Notes under the pieces: model-generated
Seen by the model: the letters and a program-made list of their open reading frames with translations, nothing else
Database searches by the model: none
Told to the model about the DNA's origin: nothing
Translations under genes and position numbers: made by a program
Part shown: positions 51,776 to 61,142 of the stretch, piece after piece
How positions within the stretch are numbered: position 1 is the first letter of the stretch
How the letters are laid out: each line of letters begins with the position of its first letter
Assembly (NCBI GenBank): GCA_947627665.1
Contig: CANQWX010000004.1
Location: 42,363-106,362 of the forward strand
DNA length: 64,000 nt
Direction of reading: 5' to 3'
Source of the DNA: an uncultured Clostridia bacterium
GTDB taxonomy: Bacteria > Bacillota > Clostridia > Christensenellales > Borkfalkiaceae

Positions 51776-53377
51776 TCACACTTCGATTTTTGCGTATTTC
51801 CGGTTTGCAGTGAACCAGAATACAAAAACGTTGATCGCCGCATAGACGAACGCGACCGCTAAGGCAACGAGATATGCCGTAACGATCCCGCCCTGCGGCA
51901 TCTTCGGAAAAATAAGACAACACGCGCCCAAAACGGCGGCGACTGCCAGTCCGATCATGAGCATATAGGTAATATTGATCTCCTCGGCTTCCCCGTTTGC
52001 CTTGGGTTTCAGGTTGGGATTGGCGAGATTCAGGTTGACGCCGTTGAACACCAGGCCCGCAGAGAGGAGAAGCTGCGTGACGATCAGCACCGCCATGTCC
52101 GCGGCGCCGATGAACCGCAGCCCGCCAAGGACGGCAGCGCTGATGAAGAGCGCCACCGCGCTCACCCCGATGTTCAAAAGAACTTTTACAAGAAGCTGTT
52201 TGCGGTAGGGGACGGGGACGAGCTTCGTGATATAAAAATTCTTACCCTCTACACTGAGGACCGTGGCGGTAAACGAGCAGATCATCGCCATGAAAACGGC
52301 GACGACGAGCATGGACGCGCCGAAATTGATGCCTGCGCCCACCTGCGCTTCTCCGACCATGGCAACCAGCCTGTTGCAGAAAAATACCATGACGGGAGTG
52401 GAGAGCGCAATGCCGAGATAGAAATAGGAATAAGTTTTGGTGCGCAAGATCTCCCGAAAACCATAGCGGAAGATCGCCCTGAGGCTTGTGTAACCGTCCA
52501 AGGAAGAGCGCCTCTCCCGCACGCCGTTCCCGCCGTCGAGCGCCCTGCTGCGGAAACTTCCGCACACTGCCCGCGCCAGAGCCGCACCGCCCGCCGTGAG
52601 CGCTGCGCCCGCTCCGAGCCATACGCCGAATCCGAGCGCGAACCGCTCGAAAAAGATCACGTTGGACAGATAGTACGCGGGATTGTAGTAGCTGTCGAGG
52701 GAAGCGAGGAGGCTGTTCCAGATCTCAAGCGTTCCCTCATCCCAATCTCTGTGGATAAAGAAGTTCGCCAAAACGTTGAGGATATAGTAATAGAGCGCGA
52801 ACGCACCCATCAAAAAGAGGATGAAAACGATCAGTCCCGCGATACCGTGCCGTTCGAAGAAAGAGCTGATATACACCGCAGGAATTGCGATGAAAATCGA
52901 CAGCGCAAAGGGGACCGCAGGCAGGAGCAAAGCGCCGAGCAGCAATCCGGCGATGTACGCAAAAGTGATGCATTGCATCGCAAAGCCGAACACAAGCATC
53001 ACAGGCAGGAAAAAGATCGCGGAATAGACCGAGAGGTCGATATAATTGAGAATAAGATAGCTAAGGAACAGTTTGAACGGGCTGAGCGGGAAGCGCGCCG
53101 TGATCAAAAGGTCGCCCGGGCGGTATAGCCGTTTCACCTGCATGCCTGTCGCGGCAACGGTAAGCCCCGCCGCAATGAGCGTGAGATAGAGGACGGACAG
53201 CCGCTTTGCCGTGACGTCGATGCTCACTTTCAGCACAAAGGATAGCGTCCAGACGAGGGCCAGCGCGATCGCAACGGCAAGCAACGCCGCGATTGCCGTC
53301 ATGGCGGCGCTCGCTTTATTGTTGTTGCGGTTGAGTCCCCATTTCAATTTGAGCTGTAAACGGATGAATTCACGCAT
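51776..53377 (-). CDS. ABC-2-type permease of the giant-protein operon
   Basis: The 533-residue protein has about 12 TM helices in two halves (for example YLTLIAAGLTVAATGMQVKR and FGASMLVVAVFMAMICSFT) with a long hydrophilic loop near residues 270-310. This layout matches putative ABC exporter permeases with fused half domains. Its start overlaps the ATPase end by 8 nt, and its stop lies 13 nt before the giant gene. Substrate is unknown; export of, or a functional link with, the giant protein is a guess from operon order. Confidence 0.88.
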   Translation of the reverse strand: MREFIRLQLKLKWGLNRNNNKASAAMTAIAALLAVAIALALVWTLSFVLKVSIDVTAKRLSVLYLTLIAAGLTVAATGMQVKRLYRPGDLLITARFPLSPFKLFLSYLILNYIDLSVYSAIFFLPVMLVFGFAMQCITFAYIAGLLLGALLLPAVPFALSIFIAIPAVYISSFFERHGIAGLIVFILFLMGAFALYYYILNVLANFFIHRDWDEGTLEIWNSLLASLDSYYNPAYYLSNVIFFERFALGFGVWLGAGAALTAGGAALARAVCGSFRSRALDGGNGVRERRSSLDGYTSLRAIFRYGFREILRTKTYSYFYLGIALSTPVMVFFCNRLVAMVGEAQVGAGINFGASMLVVAVFMAMICSFTATVLSVEGKNFYITKLVPVPYRKQLLVKVLLNIGVSAVALFISAAVLGGLRFIGAADMAVLIVTQLLLSAGLVFNGVNLNLANPNLKPKANGEAEEINITYMLMIGLAVAAVLGACCLIFPKMPQGGIVTAYLVALAVAFVYAAINVFVFWFTANRKYAKIEV

Positions 53378-54092
53378 CGAGTTTGCCTCCGTTCAGTTTG
53401 GTATAATAGCCGTTGAGATCGAAGTCGCTCTGCGCTTTCAGATCGACGATCCCTGCCACTTCGCCGCTCTTGATGAAGATGACCTTGTCGCAGGTCTTTT
53501 TCACGACCTCGAGGTTGTGCGAGGAGAACAGCACGGAGTGTTCGTCGTCCGCATATCCGCGGATATAGTCGCAAAGGAGGGCCATTGTCTGGTAGTCCAG
53601 ACCCACCATCGGCTCGTCGAGGATCCACAGCTTCGGCTTGTGGACGAGCGCGCCCAAAATGCAGATCTTTTGCCGCATGCCGTGCGAATACCCCGCGATC
53701 TGCGTATCGAGCGCGTGTGAGATCGCAAAGCGCACCGCAAGATCGTCCGTTACGAACTTCTTCTGCGCCACTGTCGCGCCGTACAGACTTCCGATATAAT
53801 TGATATACTCTCTGCCCGTCAGTTTTTCGTAGACAGAGTGATCGTCGGGGACGTAGCCGATGAGTTTTTTCGCTTTTTCGGGCTGCTTCACGATGTCGTA
53901 TCCGCCGACTTGGATCGTCCCTTCCGAAAAGGGAAGCACGCCGATGATGCTCTTGATGATCGTGGATTTTCCCGCGCCGTTGCTCCCCACAAGCCCGACG
54001 ACCTCTCCCGCCGAAACGGAAAAACAGATGTGCCGTGCCGAATAGTTTTTGTTGTTCCTATACTTTTTGGAAAAATCGTTTACGTTCAACAT
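53370..54092 (-). CDS. ABC transporter ATP-binding protein of the giant-protein operon
   Basis: The 240-residue ATPase has Walker A GSNGAGKSTII, the signature YSHGMRQKICIL, Walker B LWILDEPMVGLD and a switch His in SSHNLEVV. The start at 54092 follows AGGAG on the minus strand; a longer frame to 54173 runs into promoter DNA. It is the first gene of the operon ATPase-permease-giant protein. A MarR gene is divergently transcribed. Confidence 0.94.
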   Translation of the reverse strand: MLNVNDFSKKYRNNKNYSARHICFSVSAGEVVGLVGSNGAGKSTIIKSIIGVLPFSEGTIQVGGYDIVKQPEKAKKLIGYVPDDHSVYEKLTGREYINYIGSLYGATVAQKKFVTDDLAVRFAISHALDTQIAGYSHGMRQKICILGALVHKPKLWILDEPMVGLDYQTMALLCDYIRGYADDEHSVLFSSHNLEVVKKTCDKVIFIKSGEVAGIVDLKAQSDFDLNGYYTKLNGGKLDA

Positions 54093-54188
54093 GTTTTTTT
54101 CTCCTGTCACCGCAACAGCGATGCGTCCCGTCTTTTGCAGTTTGTTTCCGCTCGCTTTTTTTATGACCCGCAAACCAAGACAGTTTAC

Positions 54189-54216
54189 ATTATATATTTT
54201 TTTTTTTTTGAGTCAA
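54189..54216 (-). promoter_or_regulatory. Promoter of the ABC/giant-protein operon with A13 spacer
   Basis: On the minus strand TTGACT (54216-54211) and TATAAT (54194-54189) are 16 bp apart. The spacer contains an uninterrupted run of 13 A (plus-strand T at 54197-54209). Slippage in this run would change spacer length and promoter strength. Confidence 0.75.
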
Positions 54217-54330
54217 CTAAATTCGCTGTATTGGGAAAATCTTGTCGGATCATGGAGGATCTTGCGGCGCAAAGCGGGAAAAAGACAAATGATAATAAGG
54301 TGAAATTTTTGAAAAGCTTGCTTCACAAAC

Positions 54331-54359
54331 TTGACAGTATGCTTTTTTGTGTTTATAAT
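54331..54359 (+). promoter_or_regulatory. Promoter of marR-type gene
   Basis: TTGACA (54331-54336) and TATAAT (54354-54359), 17-bp spacer, divergent from the ABC/giant-protein promoter 115 bp away. Confidence 0.88.
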
Positions 54360-54413
54360 AAGTCTGATTTTGTTCAGTACCGTACAACTGAGATCGGGCA
54401 AACGGAGGATGAC

Positions 54414-54869
54414 ATGGAGATCAACAAATATCTGATCAAACTGATCACTGCGGCAAAGGGGCTTGAGCAGCTCGACTTGTTCATGGGAAAAGCGACCCTC
54501 TCCAAGACGGAATTCCGCCTTTTGCAGGAAGTCGTCATGGAGCAAGAGAAGGGGAACGACATCATCTCTTCCGAGCTTGCAAGACGGCTCGGGATCACGC
54601 GCTCCGCGATCTCCCAGCTGGTCACAAAGCTCGAACGGGAGAATATCGTTAAGCGTGCGCCTTCGGACATCGACCGCAAGATCGCGTATATCCGCCTTTC
54701 CGACTATGCCACCGCCATGTTTATCCAGCAGTGCGAGCGCGCCAATGCGGTGATGGAGGAGCTGGAGGAGCAATTCGGCAAAGAGCGGCTCGAAGGGTTC
54801 TTCGCGGAATATGATGAACTATGCAATTCGTTTTGCAAGATCGTAGAGGCACATAAGCAGGAAAATTAG
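54414..54869 (+). CDS. MarR-family transcriptional regulator
   Basis: The 151-residue protein has the MarR winged-helix core: LSKTEFRLLQEVVMEQEK, SELARRLGITRSAISQLVTKLE (recognition helix) and a wing with SDIDRKIAYIRLSDYA. It starts at ATG 54414 behind GGAGG. The upstream in-frame extension crosses the divergent promoter and has no RBS. It precedes a MacB-like ABC gene by 31 nt and faces the ABC/giant operon, so it may regulate either or both. MarR proteins normally sense small phenolic or antibiotic-like ligands. Confidence 0.92.
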   Translation: MEINKYLIKLITAAKGLEQLDLFMGKATLSKTEFRLLQEVVMEQEKGNDIISSELARRLGITRSAISQLVTKLERENIVKRAPSDIDRKIAYIRLSDYATAMFIQQCERANAVMEELEEQFGKERLEGFFAEYDELCNSFCKIVEAHKQEN

Positions 54870-54900
54870 CGCATTATGACACCGGAACGGAGAGTATAAA

Positions 54901-57651
54901 ATGTTAAAACTACTGCATATCAAGAAAGACTACAAGGTCGCCGACGGCTATGCACACGCCTTAAAGGGGATCGATCTTGAATTCCGCAAAAACGAGTTTG
55001 TCTGCATTTTGGGACAGTCGGGCTGCGGCAAGACGACCCTGCTCAACGTCATCGGCGGGCTTGACCACTACACCGAGGGCGACCTCATCATTCAGGGGAA
55101 GTCCACCAAAGACTTCAAAGACAGGGACTGGGACGTCTATCGCAACCACCGCATCGGGTTTATCTTCCAGACCTATAATTTGATTCCCCACCAAACGGTG
55201 TTGGGGAACGTGGAACTCGCGCTCACGATCGCGGGGATCCCGCGTGAGGAGCGGCGCGAGCGCGCAAAAGAGGCGCTTGAACGGGTGGGACTTGGCGGAG
55301 AGCTGAATAAGCGCCCCAACCAGCTTTCGGGCGGGCAGATGCAGCGTGTGGCGATTGCCCGCGCGCTCGTCAACAACCCCGATATCCTGCTCGCCGACGA
55401 GCCGACGGGCGCGCTCGACAGCAAGACGAGCGTGGAAGTCATGGACCTCATCAAGGAGATCGCTGGCGAACGGCTCGTCATCATGGTGACGCACAATCCC
55501 GAACTTGCGGAGCAGTATGCGACCCGTATCGTGCGGCTCAAAGACGGCTTGGTGGAGTCGGACAGCGATCCTTATACCGAGAGCGGAGCGGAGGAAACGT
55601 GGAACGTCGACCGCGAAGCGGAAAATGTCAGGAACAAGAAAAAAGAGGGCAAGAAAGCGCGCGCCAAGATGAGCTTTCTCACTTCGCTCTCTCTTTCGGC
55701 GCGCAACCTTCTCACCAAGAAGGGAAGGACGATCTTGACGTCCGTCGCGGGCAGTATCGGCATCATCAGTGTCTGCCTCGTCCTCGCGCTCTCGAGCGGA
55801 TTTAACAATTACATTCAAAAGACGGAAGAGGATATGCTCTCCTACTATCCGATACAAGTTACCGAAAATGCTTTCGATATGACCGCCATAATGGGGTCCA
55901 TGCAGACCTTGCAGGATTTCGGTGATTTCGAGCAGATGGATGACAAGGTTTATGTCAATTCCTTTTTGACGGGTATTGCAAAGCAAATCGCCGTGACGAA
56001 CGATATCAGCCGTGAATACCTCGATTATATCGAAAAAATGCCCGAAGAACTCATTAACGCGGTCCAGTACGGCTATGGCACCGCTCTTTCGGATAATCTG
56101 TTCACTTCCGCCACGATCGGTGGCGTGGAATACGACGACGATACGGGACATCACAAAACGGACGTTTCCGAGCGCATTTCTTCGCTCTCCTCTTTGGAAG
56201 CCTATTATTTGAACGAACTGCGCACCTATTCGGACGACTTCGATAAGCTTCTTTACATGGCGGATTATTTCGACGACATCGTGTTCAAAATGCCCGATAC
56301 CGCCGATCCGAAGGCTGAGGACTATGCTGACTTTGTGCTCTCGCAGTATGATATTTTGGGCGGCGAAGAGGCACACTTCCCCAAAGACGAAACAGAAGCC
56401 GTGCTTGTCGTTGGCGAAAACAGCATGATCATTGACATGACTCTCGCACAGCTCGGGTTGCTCGACGAGAGTACTTTCATCAAACCATTTCTTGAAAGCC
56501 GCGATAGCGATGAGCCAACTAAGGTGAATACCATTCCCATTGTTGATGAGCATGATGAGGCCGATAAAATTGTGGCAGAGGGTATTATCGGCAAGGAATT
56601 TACTCTCTTTTATAACGACGGCGTCTATTCCGAAACGGGGCTAAGCCCCATCATGGGGTATCCTTTCCAATATAACGGTGTCCGCGATCGGCTTGCGGCG
56701 ACGGAAGAGGAAGGGATCAATTTGACGATCAGCGCCGTTTTACGGCTCAAGGAGGGCTACACATACGGTTGTCTTTCGGAGGGGCTTAACCTCACCGAGG
56801 CGACGGTCAATCAATTTATTGAGAAAAACATGCAATCCACGATCGTAAAATGGATGAAGAGCGACGAAGCGTGTGTTCCGGATTCTATTGTGGACATGAT
56901 CAAGGCGTCTGGCATGCTCGACGACCTTCCCTCGGCCAATCAGGACATTTCGTTCTACTTTTCTCCCTCTGCCCACCATACAAATGACTATTCCGACTTT
57001 TTCAGCGTTAATGGCGGAAATGTTCCCATGGGGATCGCCTATTCTGAGGCGTTGGATAGTTGCCTTCGCCTCATGGGCGGTTCCGACGAACCGAGTTCGA
57101 TTGCGATCTATCCCAAGGACTTTGAAAGTAAAGAAAAAGTTCTGACCTATCTTGACGGTTGGAATGATAAGGTGGACGAGAGCAAACAGATCACCTACAC
57201 CGATACGGTGGGGCTTCTCATGGGAATGGTGCAGACGATGCTCGACGTCATCACTTACGTCCTTGTCGCCTTTACCGCGATCTCGCTCGTCGTATCTTCC
57301 GTGATGATCGGCATCATCACCTACGTTTCGGTGGTGGAGCGCGTGAAAGAGATCGGCGTGCTGCGCTCCCTCGGCGCACGGAAGCGGGACATCAAGAACC
57401 TCTTCAATGCAGAAACCTTCATCATCGGACTCGGCGCAGGACTCATCGGTGCCGCCGTCACCTACCTTCTCGAAATTCCCATCAACGCCATTATCTATTC
57501 CCTTTCGGGCATTGCTGGCATCGCCTCCCTTCCCATTCTCACGGCGGGGATCATGGTGCTCATCAGCGTGGTTCTCACGCTCATTTCGGGCCTCATTCCC
57601 GCATCCGCCGCCGCCAAGAAGGATCCCGTGATCGCGCTCCGTACCGAATAA
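54901..57651 (+). CDS. MacB-like ABC transporter (ATPase-permease fusion)
   Basis: The 916-residue protein has an N-terminal ATPase (about 1-225: [36 protein letters not shown]) and a basic linker. TM1 follows near residue 280. A large extracellular domain (about 300-775) and three C-terminal TM helices with FtsX features ([27 protein letters not shown]) complete it. It probably works as a dimer in mechanotransmission or lipid/peptide efflux. It lies directly after marR, so it is probably under its control. Confidence 0.94.
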   Translation: MLKLLHIKKDYKVADGYAHALKGIDLEFRKNEFVCILGQSGCGKTTLLNVIGGLDHYTEGDLIIQGKSTKDFKDRDWDVYRNHRIGFIFQTYNLIPHQTVLGNVELALTIAGIPREERRERAKEALERVGLGGELNKRPNQLSGGQMQRVAIARALVNNPDILLADEPTGALDSKTSVEVMDLIKEIAGERLVIMVTHNPELAEQYATRIVRLKDGLVESDSDPYTESGAEETWNVDREAENVRNKKKEGKKARAKMSFLTSLSLSARNLLTKKGRTILTSVAGSIGIISVCLVLALSSGFNNYIQKTEEDMLSYYPIQVTENAFDMTAIMGSMQTLQDFGDFEQMDDKVYVNSFLTGIAKQIAVTNDISREYLDYIEKMPEELINAVQYGYGTALSDNLFTSATIGGVEYDDDTGHHKTDVSERISSLSSLEAYYLNELRTYSDDFDKLLYMADYFDDIVFKMPDTADPKAEDYADFVLSQYDILGGEEAHFPKDETEAVLVVGENSMIIDMTLAQLGLLDESTFIKPFLESRDSDEPTKVNTIPIVDEHDEADKIVAEGIIGKEFTLFYNDGVYSETGLSPIMGYPFQYNGVRDRLAATEEEGINLTISAVLRLKEGYTYGCLSEGLNLTEATVNQFIEKNMQSTIVKWMKSDEACVPDSIVDMIKASGMLDDLPSANQDISFYFSPSAHHTNDYSDFFSVNGGNVPMGIAYSEALDSCLRLMGGSDEPSSIAIYPKDFESKEKVLTYLDGWNDKVDESKQITYTDTVGLLMGMVQTMLDVITYVLVAFTAISLVVSSVMIGIITYVSVVERVKEIGVLRSLGARKRDIKNLFNAETFIIGLGAGLIGAAVTYLLEIPINAIIYSLSGIAGIASLPILTAGIMVLISVVLTLISGLIPASAAAKKDPVIALRTE

Positions 57652-57699
57652 AAGACAGGGCGGTAGGGCATACTTCTTTCAAACGCAAAGAGGTGCTGC

Positions 57700-57777
57700 A
57701 TGGCAAAGAAAAAGAAGCTTCCGAAGCTTACCGACGAGGAGTACGAAGAATATCTTAGATCGCTTTTGACAAAGTAA
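57700..57777 (+). CDS. 25-residue basic-acidic peptide
   Basis: MAKKKKLPKLTDEEYEEYLR plus five residues, 25 in all. AAGAGG is 6 nt before the ATG, and the stop lies on the arm of a strong terminator. The Lys-rich start and acidic amphipathic helix suggest a genuine small protein rather than noise. Its position at the end of the ABC operon gives context only. Function is unknown. Confidence 0.6.
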   Translation: MAKKKKLPKLTDEEYEEYLRSLLTK

Positions 57778-57806
57778 AAAATCGGGAAAAGCTCCCGATT
57801 TTTTTT
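57776..57806 (+). terminator. Terminator of marR-macB operon
   Basis: AAAAAATCGGGA (57776-57787) pairs with TCCCGATTTTTT (57793-57804) across AAAGC, followed by T. Confidence 0.88.
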
Positions 57807-57831
57807 GTGGATCATGGCTGGCGTACAGCAC

Positions 57832-58326
57832 TTATCCTTCCTTCCGCACACCTAAAATGTGTAAGCCGCGCGTGACGGGGGCACGGTAGGAGGCAAGCGT
57901 CTTTCCGAATGCGTCGTAGGAGTGCGCAGCAACGAGGATATTCCGTCCCGAAAATCCCACAACGACGGGGGAATGATAGAAATCGCCCGTTTCCCGTCCG
58001 AGCTGCACGATGTCGCCGATTTCCAATCTTTCCGGCGGAACGACCTCGGCAAAGGGACCCGCACCCTCATTACTCGTTAAGAAGTTATAAAGATATTCCA
58101 CTCCCGTCCATGCGGCGGTCCGATCGCTCGCCGAGCGGTAAAACCACCCGTAGACGGGAGTGAAATTCATCACGCCCGCGCCCGCAAAGATGCACTGCGA
58201 GGCAAAATTAGTGCAATCACCGCCGATCGCGTTGAAATCGTAGTAGGCGGGGTTTCTCGCAAACGCCCAGCGGCGGGCATATTCTGCCGCCTTTTCTCTG
58301 TCGTAGGAAAGGAGTTCATAAGGCAT
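57832..58326 (-). CDS. Amidase_6-type putative amidase
   Basis: The 164-residue protein has the catalytic block GGDCTNFASQCIF (Cys about 38) and a later histidine in AAHSYDAFGKT, with YWFY-like aromatic core residues typical of PF12671 amidase domains. These are cysteine amidases often found in sporulation or cell-wall hydrolases. No signal peptide is seen. It is divergent from yunB across a short region with three GGCATAG-type repeats. Confidence 0.85.
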   Translation of the reverse strand: MPYELLSYDREKAAEYARRWAFARNPAYYDFNAIGGDCTNFASQCIFAGAGVMNFTPVYGWFYRSASDRTAAWTGVEYLYNFLTSNEGAGPFAEVVPPERLEIGDIVQLGRETGDFYHSPVVVGFSGRNILVAAHSYDAFGKTLASYRAPVTRGLHILGVRKEG

Positions 58327-58377
58327 AGTTCATTCTATGCCCCGCGGTTCATATCGGTGCGGGACAAGGCATAGAAT
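58322..58377. repeat. Repeated GGCATAG half-sites between amidase and yunB
   Basis: GGCATAG occurs at 58322-58328 and 58368-58374 (the latter as GGCATAGAAT), and in inverted form as ATTCTATGCC at 58332-58341. The last two form a 10-bp perfect inverted repeat, with an inner CCCGC/GCGGG stem. Possible shared operator or RNA hairpin at the yunB start. Confidence 0.6.
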
Positions 58378-58383
58378 AGGGGC

Positions 58384-59049
58384 GTGAAATATCGCCGTCC
58401 CAAAAACAAAGTGCGGCGGCGCGTCATCTTAGCGCTCGTCGCACTTTTCCTGATCGTGATCATCGTTGTCGTAAATGTAAATATCACGCGGGTGCTCATA
58501 TCGGTCGCGGAGGCGTCCATGCGCTCCATTACGACGGTCGCCGTCAACGACGCCGTGTATTATACCTTGTCGGACAGGGTGCGCTATGAAGAACTCGTCA
58601 CCGTGCAGCGCGACGAAGAGGGAAACATCACGGCGATCACGGCGGACCCTTTTCAAATCAACCGTATCGCGCGCGACACGGCCTATATGTCGCAGGAAAA
58701 TTTGCAAAAAATGAGCGAGGACGGCGTGGAAGTGCCGCTCGGCGCCTTTTCCGGCATTGAAGCGTGGGCGGGCTTCGGTCCGAAGATCCGCATGAAGATC
58801 ATTCCCATCTCCAATGTGGAATGCCGCTTTGCTTCCACGTTCGAGGAGGCGGGCGTCAACCAGACCAAGCATTCCATTTACTTGGAGATCGTCGCCGATA
58901 TCTCCATCATCATGCCCTCGGGCACCCGCAATTTCGCCTCGCTTACCGAGGTGCTCATCTGCGAAAGCGTGTTGCTCGGGAAAGTCCCCGAAGTCTATTT
59001 GCAGGCGGACATTTTCGGCGACAGGTACCCGCTTGCGCCGAAGAGTTAA
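58384..59049 (+). CDS. yunB: Sporulation protein YunB
   Basis: The 221-residue protein has an N-terminal TM helix (RRRVILALVALFLIVIIVVVN) and the YunB pattern NAV/VNDAVYYTLSDR, INRIARDTAYM, FSGIEAWAGFGPKIRMKIIP and a final YLQADIFGDRYPLAP. YunB is a sigma-E-dependent sporulation protein of unknown biochemical role in Bacillus. The start is GTG 58384 with a weak AGGGG site. It converges on murG and overlaps it by 4 nt. Confidence 0.92.
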   Translation: MKYRRPKNKVRRRVILALVALFLIVIIVVVNVNITRVLISVAEASMRSITTVAVNDAVYYTLSDRVRYEELVTVQRDEEGNITAITADPFQINRIARDTAYMSQENLQKMSEDGVEVPLGAFSGIEAWAGFGPKIRMKIIPISNVECRFASTFEEAGVNQTKHSIYLEIVADISIIMPSGTRNFASLTEVLICESVLLGKVPEVYLQADIFGDRYPLAPKS

Positions 59050-60068
59050 AACGTCCTGATCACATCGAGAATGGCAGGCGTTCCGTTTCCGATTTCCGAG
59101 GCGGAGAGGGCGAAGCGCAGGTCGTCGTCCTTTTGCAGCGCGTCAAGCGCCGCAGGAAGAGAGGACAGTTCGCTCTCGCGCAGGATCCTGCACAGCCCGC
59201 GCTGCTCGAAGTAGACGGCATTTTGCATCTGGTCGCCGCGTGAGGCTCTTTCCAAAGGCACGAGAAGAGCGGGCTTTTTGAGCGCCACGGCTTCAAAGAC
59301 CGTGTTGCTGCCCGCACGGCACAGCACGCAGTCGCAGGCGGCGTAGGCGCTTCCCATGTCGCTCTCGAACGCGCGGTGGACATAGCCTCGCCGCACGATC
59401 TCCTTTTCGCAGCGCCCTGTCAGATGAAGGATCTGCCAATGCTTCAGCAGAAGATCGAGATGGCGGAAGAGGGCGTCGTCGATCGCCTTGCTCCCGCTCC
59501 CGCCGCCGAGGACGAGAAGGACGGGCTTATCGTCCGAAAGAGAATATTTCCGCAGGGCGCGCGGACGATCCCCGCGGAACAGCTCTTTGCGCATGGGAGA
59601 GCCGACATGCTTGCCGTTTTGGAACAGCATCGTCGTTTCGGGGAAGGAGGTGAGAACATACTTGCACCTTTTTGCGAGCAGTTTGGTGGCAAGCCCGGGC
59701 GTCAGATCGCTTTCATGCGTCACCGCGGGGATCCCGAGCTTTTGCGCCGCCCAAACGGCGGGGTAACTCGCAAAGCCGCCCTTGGAAAAGACGAGGTCGG
59801 GCTTTTCGGCCTCTAAGATCTTCAACGCCTCCCGCTCCGCCTTTCTCAGGCGAAAGGGGATCTTGAGGTTCTCCGCCGTGAAGGAGCGGATGAGCTTCGG
59901 GCAGTCGACCTCAAAAAAGGGGTAGCCTGCCTCCGTGACAAGTTTTTTTTCGATACCGCCCGTTCCCATGTAAGCCAAGCGGTGGGAATATTTGAGTTCG
60001 TTCATCACGGCGAGATTGGGCACGACGTGCCCCGCGCTCCCGCCGCCGCAAAAGAAAAGATATTTCAT
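59046..60068 (-). CDS. murG: MurG2-type UDP-GlcNAc:lipid I glycosyltransferase
   Basis: MurG adds GlcNAc to lipid I to make lipid II. The 340-residue GT28 protein has GGGSAGHVVPN at the start, FSKGGFASYPAVWAAQ, HESDLTPGLA, GGGSGSKAIDD and CRAGSNTVFE...RGDQMQNA. HESD rather than HEQN and KGGF are features of the second MurG paralogue known from the Bacillus cereus group. Isolation from dcw genes also fits a paralogue, perhaps used in sporulation. Its 3' end overlaps yunB by 4 nt. Confidence 0.88.
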   Translation of the reverse strand: MKYLFFCGGGSAGHVVPNLAVMNELKYSHRLAYMGTGGIEKKLVTEAGYPFFEVDCPKLIRSFTAENLKIPFRLRKAEREALKILEAEKPDLVFSKGGFASYPAVWAAQKLGIPAVTHESDLTPGLATKLLAKRCKYVLTSFPETTMLFQNGKHVGSPMRKELFRGDRPRALRKYSLSDDKPVLLVLGGGSGSKAIDDALFRHLDLLLKHWQILHLTGRCEKEIVRRGYVHRAFESDMGSAYAACDCVLCRAGSNTVFEAVALKKPALLVPLERASRGDQMQNAVYFEQRGLCRILRESELSSLPAALDALQKDDDLRFALSASEIGNGTPAILDVIRTF

Positions 60069-60110
60069 GCCCGTCTTCCAGTATATGCAGGACGGGGATA
60101 TTTTTTGCGG

Positions 60111-61040
60111 TCAATCGGCGTTGTAGCTTTGAAGAAGCCGTTTTGCTTCCGCCTTTACCCGCTCCGCGAGGGAGGCGGGCGAAAGCACCTTGAAGCCTGC
60201 GCCTGCGGCGAGGAGGGTCTTGACGAGCGATTCGTCCTCACGCAGGGTCACTTCGCAGATGTATTTATCGCCCTGCTTGGTGACGTTTTCGATGCCGAGC
60301 CATTCTTCCGCATAAGTAATGGATTCGGGAAGCACCTCGAAGCGTGCGGTCACGGTTTCCTCGTTTTCATGCCAGAATTTGAGCGGAACGTCCTCACGCT
60401 CGAAGGGGATGCGCTCGAAAGTTTCTCCCGTCCGCATGATCATGCGCATCCGCCCCAATTTGAACATGCGGAACGCATGCCGCACGGTGCAGTAGGCATA
60501 GACATACCACAGGTTCTGTTTCAGCACCAGGAGGTGAGGATAGATCTTGCGGCGGGTATGGTCGCGCTCGCGGGAATAGTAGTCGATCTCCAGCGCCTCG
60601 CGCGCTTCGATGGCATTCTCGATGAGGGAGAGCTTTTCCGAAAATTTCCGCTCGTCCCCCCAAGTCCCGCAGTCGACCAGAATGTTTCCAGGGAGGGTGA
60701 GATCGAATTTTTCCGATTTCATCTGCGCGCTGATCTTCTGGATGGCGGAGGCAAGGACGGGATCGGCGAGCTGGGCGTTCATGGCAAGCATCGCGTCGAC
60801 TGCGCGGGAATATTCTTCTTTTGTCATAAGCCCCTTGGGCAGCTTGAAGGCGTCCGAAATGTAGATGCCGCCGTTTTGACCGCGCGCCACGTCGATGGGG
60901 ATGCCCGCGATCGTCATTTCGTCCACATAGCGGTAGATCGAGCGGGTGGATACTTCATATTTCGCGGCAAGTTCTACGGCGCTCACCTTGCGGCGGGCGA
61001 GAAGAGTAAAAAGGATCCCGAGCATGATTTGGAATTTCAT
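60111..61040 (-). CDS. WYL-domain HTH transcriptional regulator (YafY/PafBC type)
   Basis: The 309-residue protein has an N-terminal DeoR/HTH_11-like helix-turn-helix (AAKYEVSTRSIYRYVDEM) and a WYL domain with the core YPHLLVLKQNLWYVYAYC and FKLGRMR, plus a C-terminal WCX-like region. WYL proteins sense ligands or nucleic acids in stress and defence. GGAGAAG precedes the ATG. A palindrome over its -35 suggests autoregulation. Confidence 0.9.
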   Translation of the reverse strand: MKFQIMLGILFTLLARRKVSAVELAAKYEVSTRSIYRYVDEMTIAGIPIDVARGQNGGIYISDAFKLPKGLMTKEEYSRAVDAMLAMNAQLADPVLASAIQKISAQMKSEKFDLTLPGNILVDCGTWGDERKFSEKLSLIENAIEAREALEIDYYSRERDHTRRKIYPHLLVLKQNLWYVYAYCTVRHAFRMFKLGRMRMIMRTGETFERIPFEREDVPLKFWHENEETVTARFEVLPESITYAEEWLGIENVTKQGDKYICEVTLREDESLVKTLLAAGAGFKVLSPASLAERVKAEAKRLLQSYNAD

Positions 61041-61076
61041 CTGTTCTTCTCCGAAAAAAATTTTATTTCCGAAAAA

Positions 61077-61105
61077 ATTTTATCAAACATGACAATAATT
61101 GTCAA
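61077..61105 (-). promoter_or_regulatory. Promoter and palindromic operator of WYL regulator
   Basis: On the minus strand TTGACA (61105-61100) and TAAAAT (61082-61077) are 17 bp apart. A perfect 15-bp palindrome TGACAATAATTGTCA (61090-61104) overlaps the -35. Confidence 0.75.
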
Positions 61106-61142
61106 GTATTATGGCTATAATTTTTGTTGAACGGTGAGCAAG

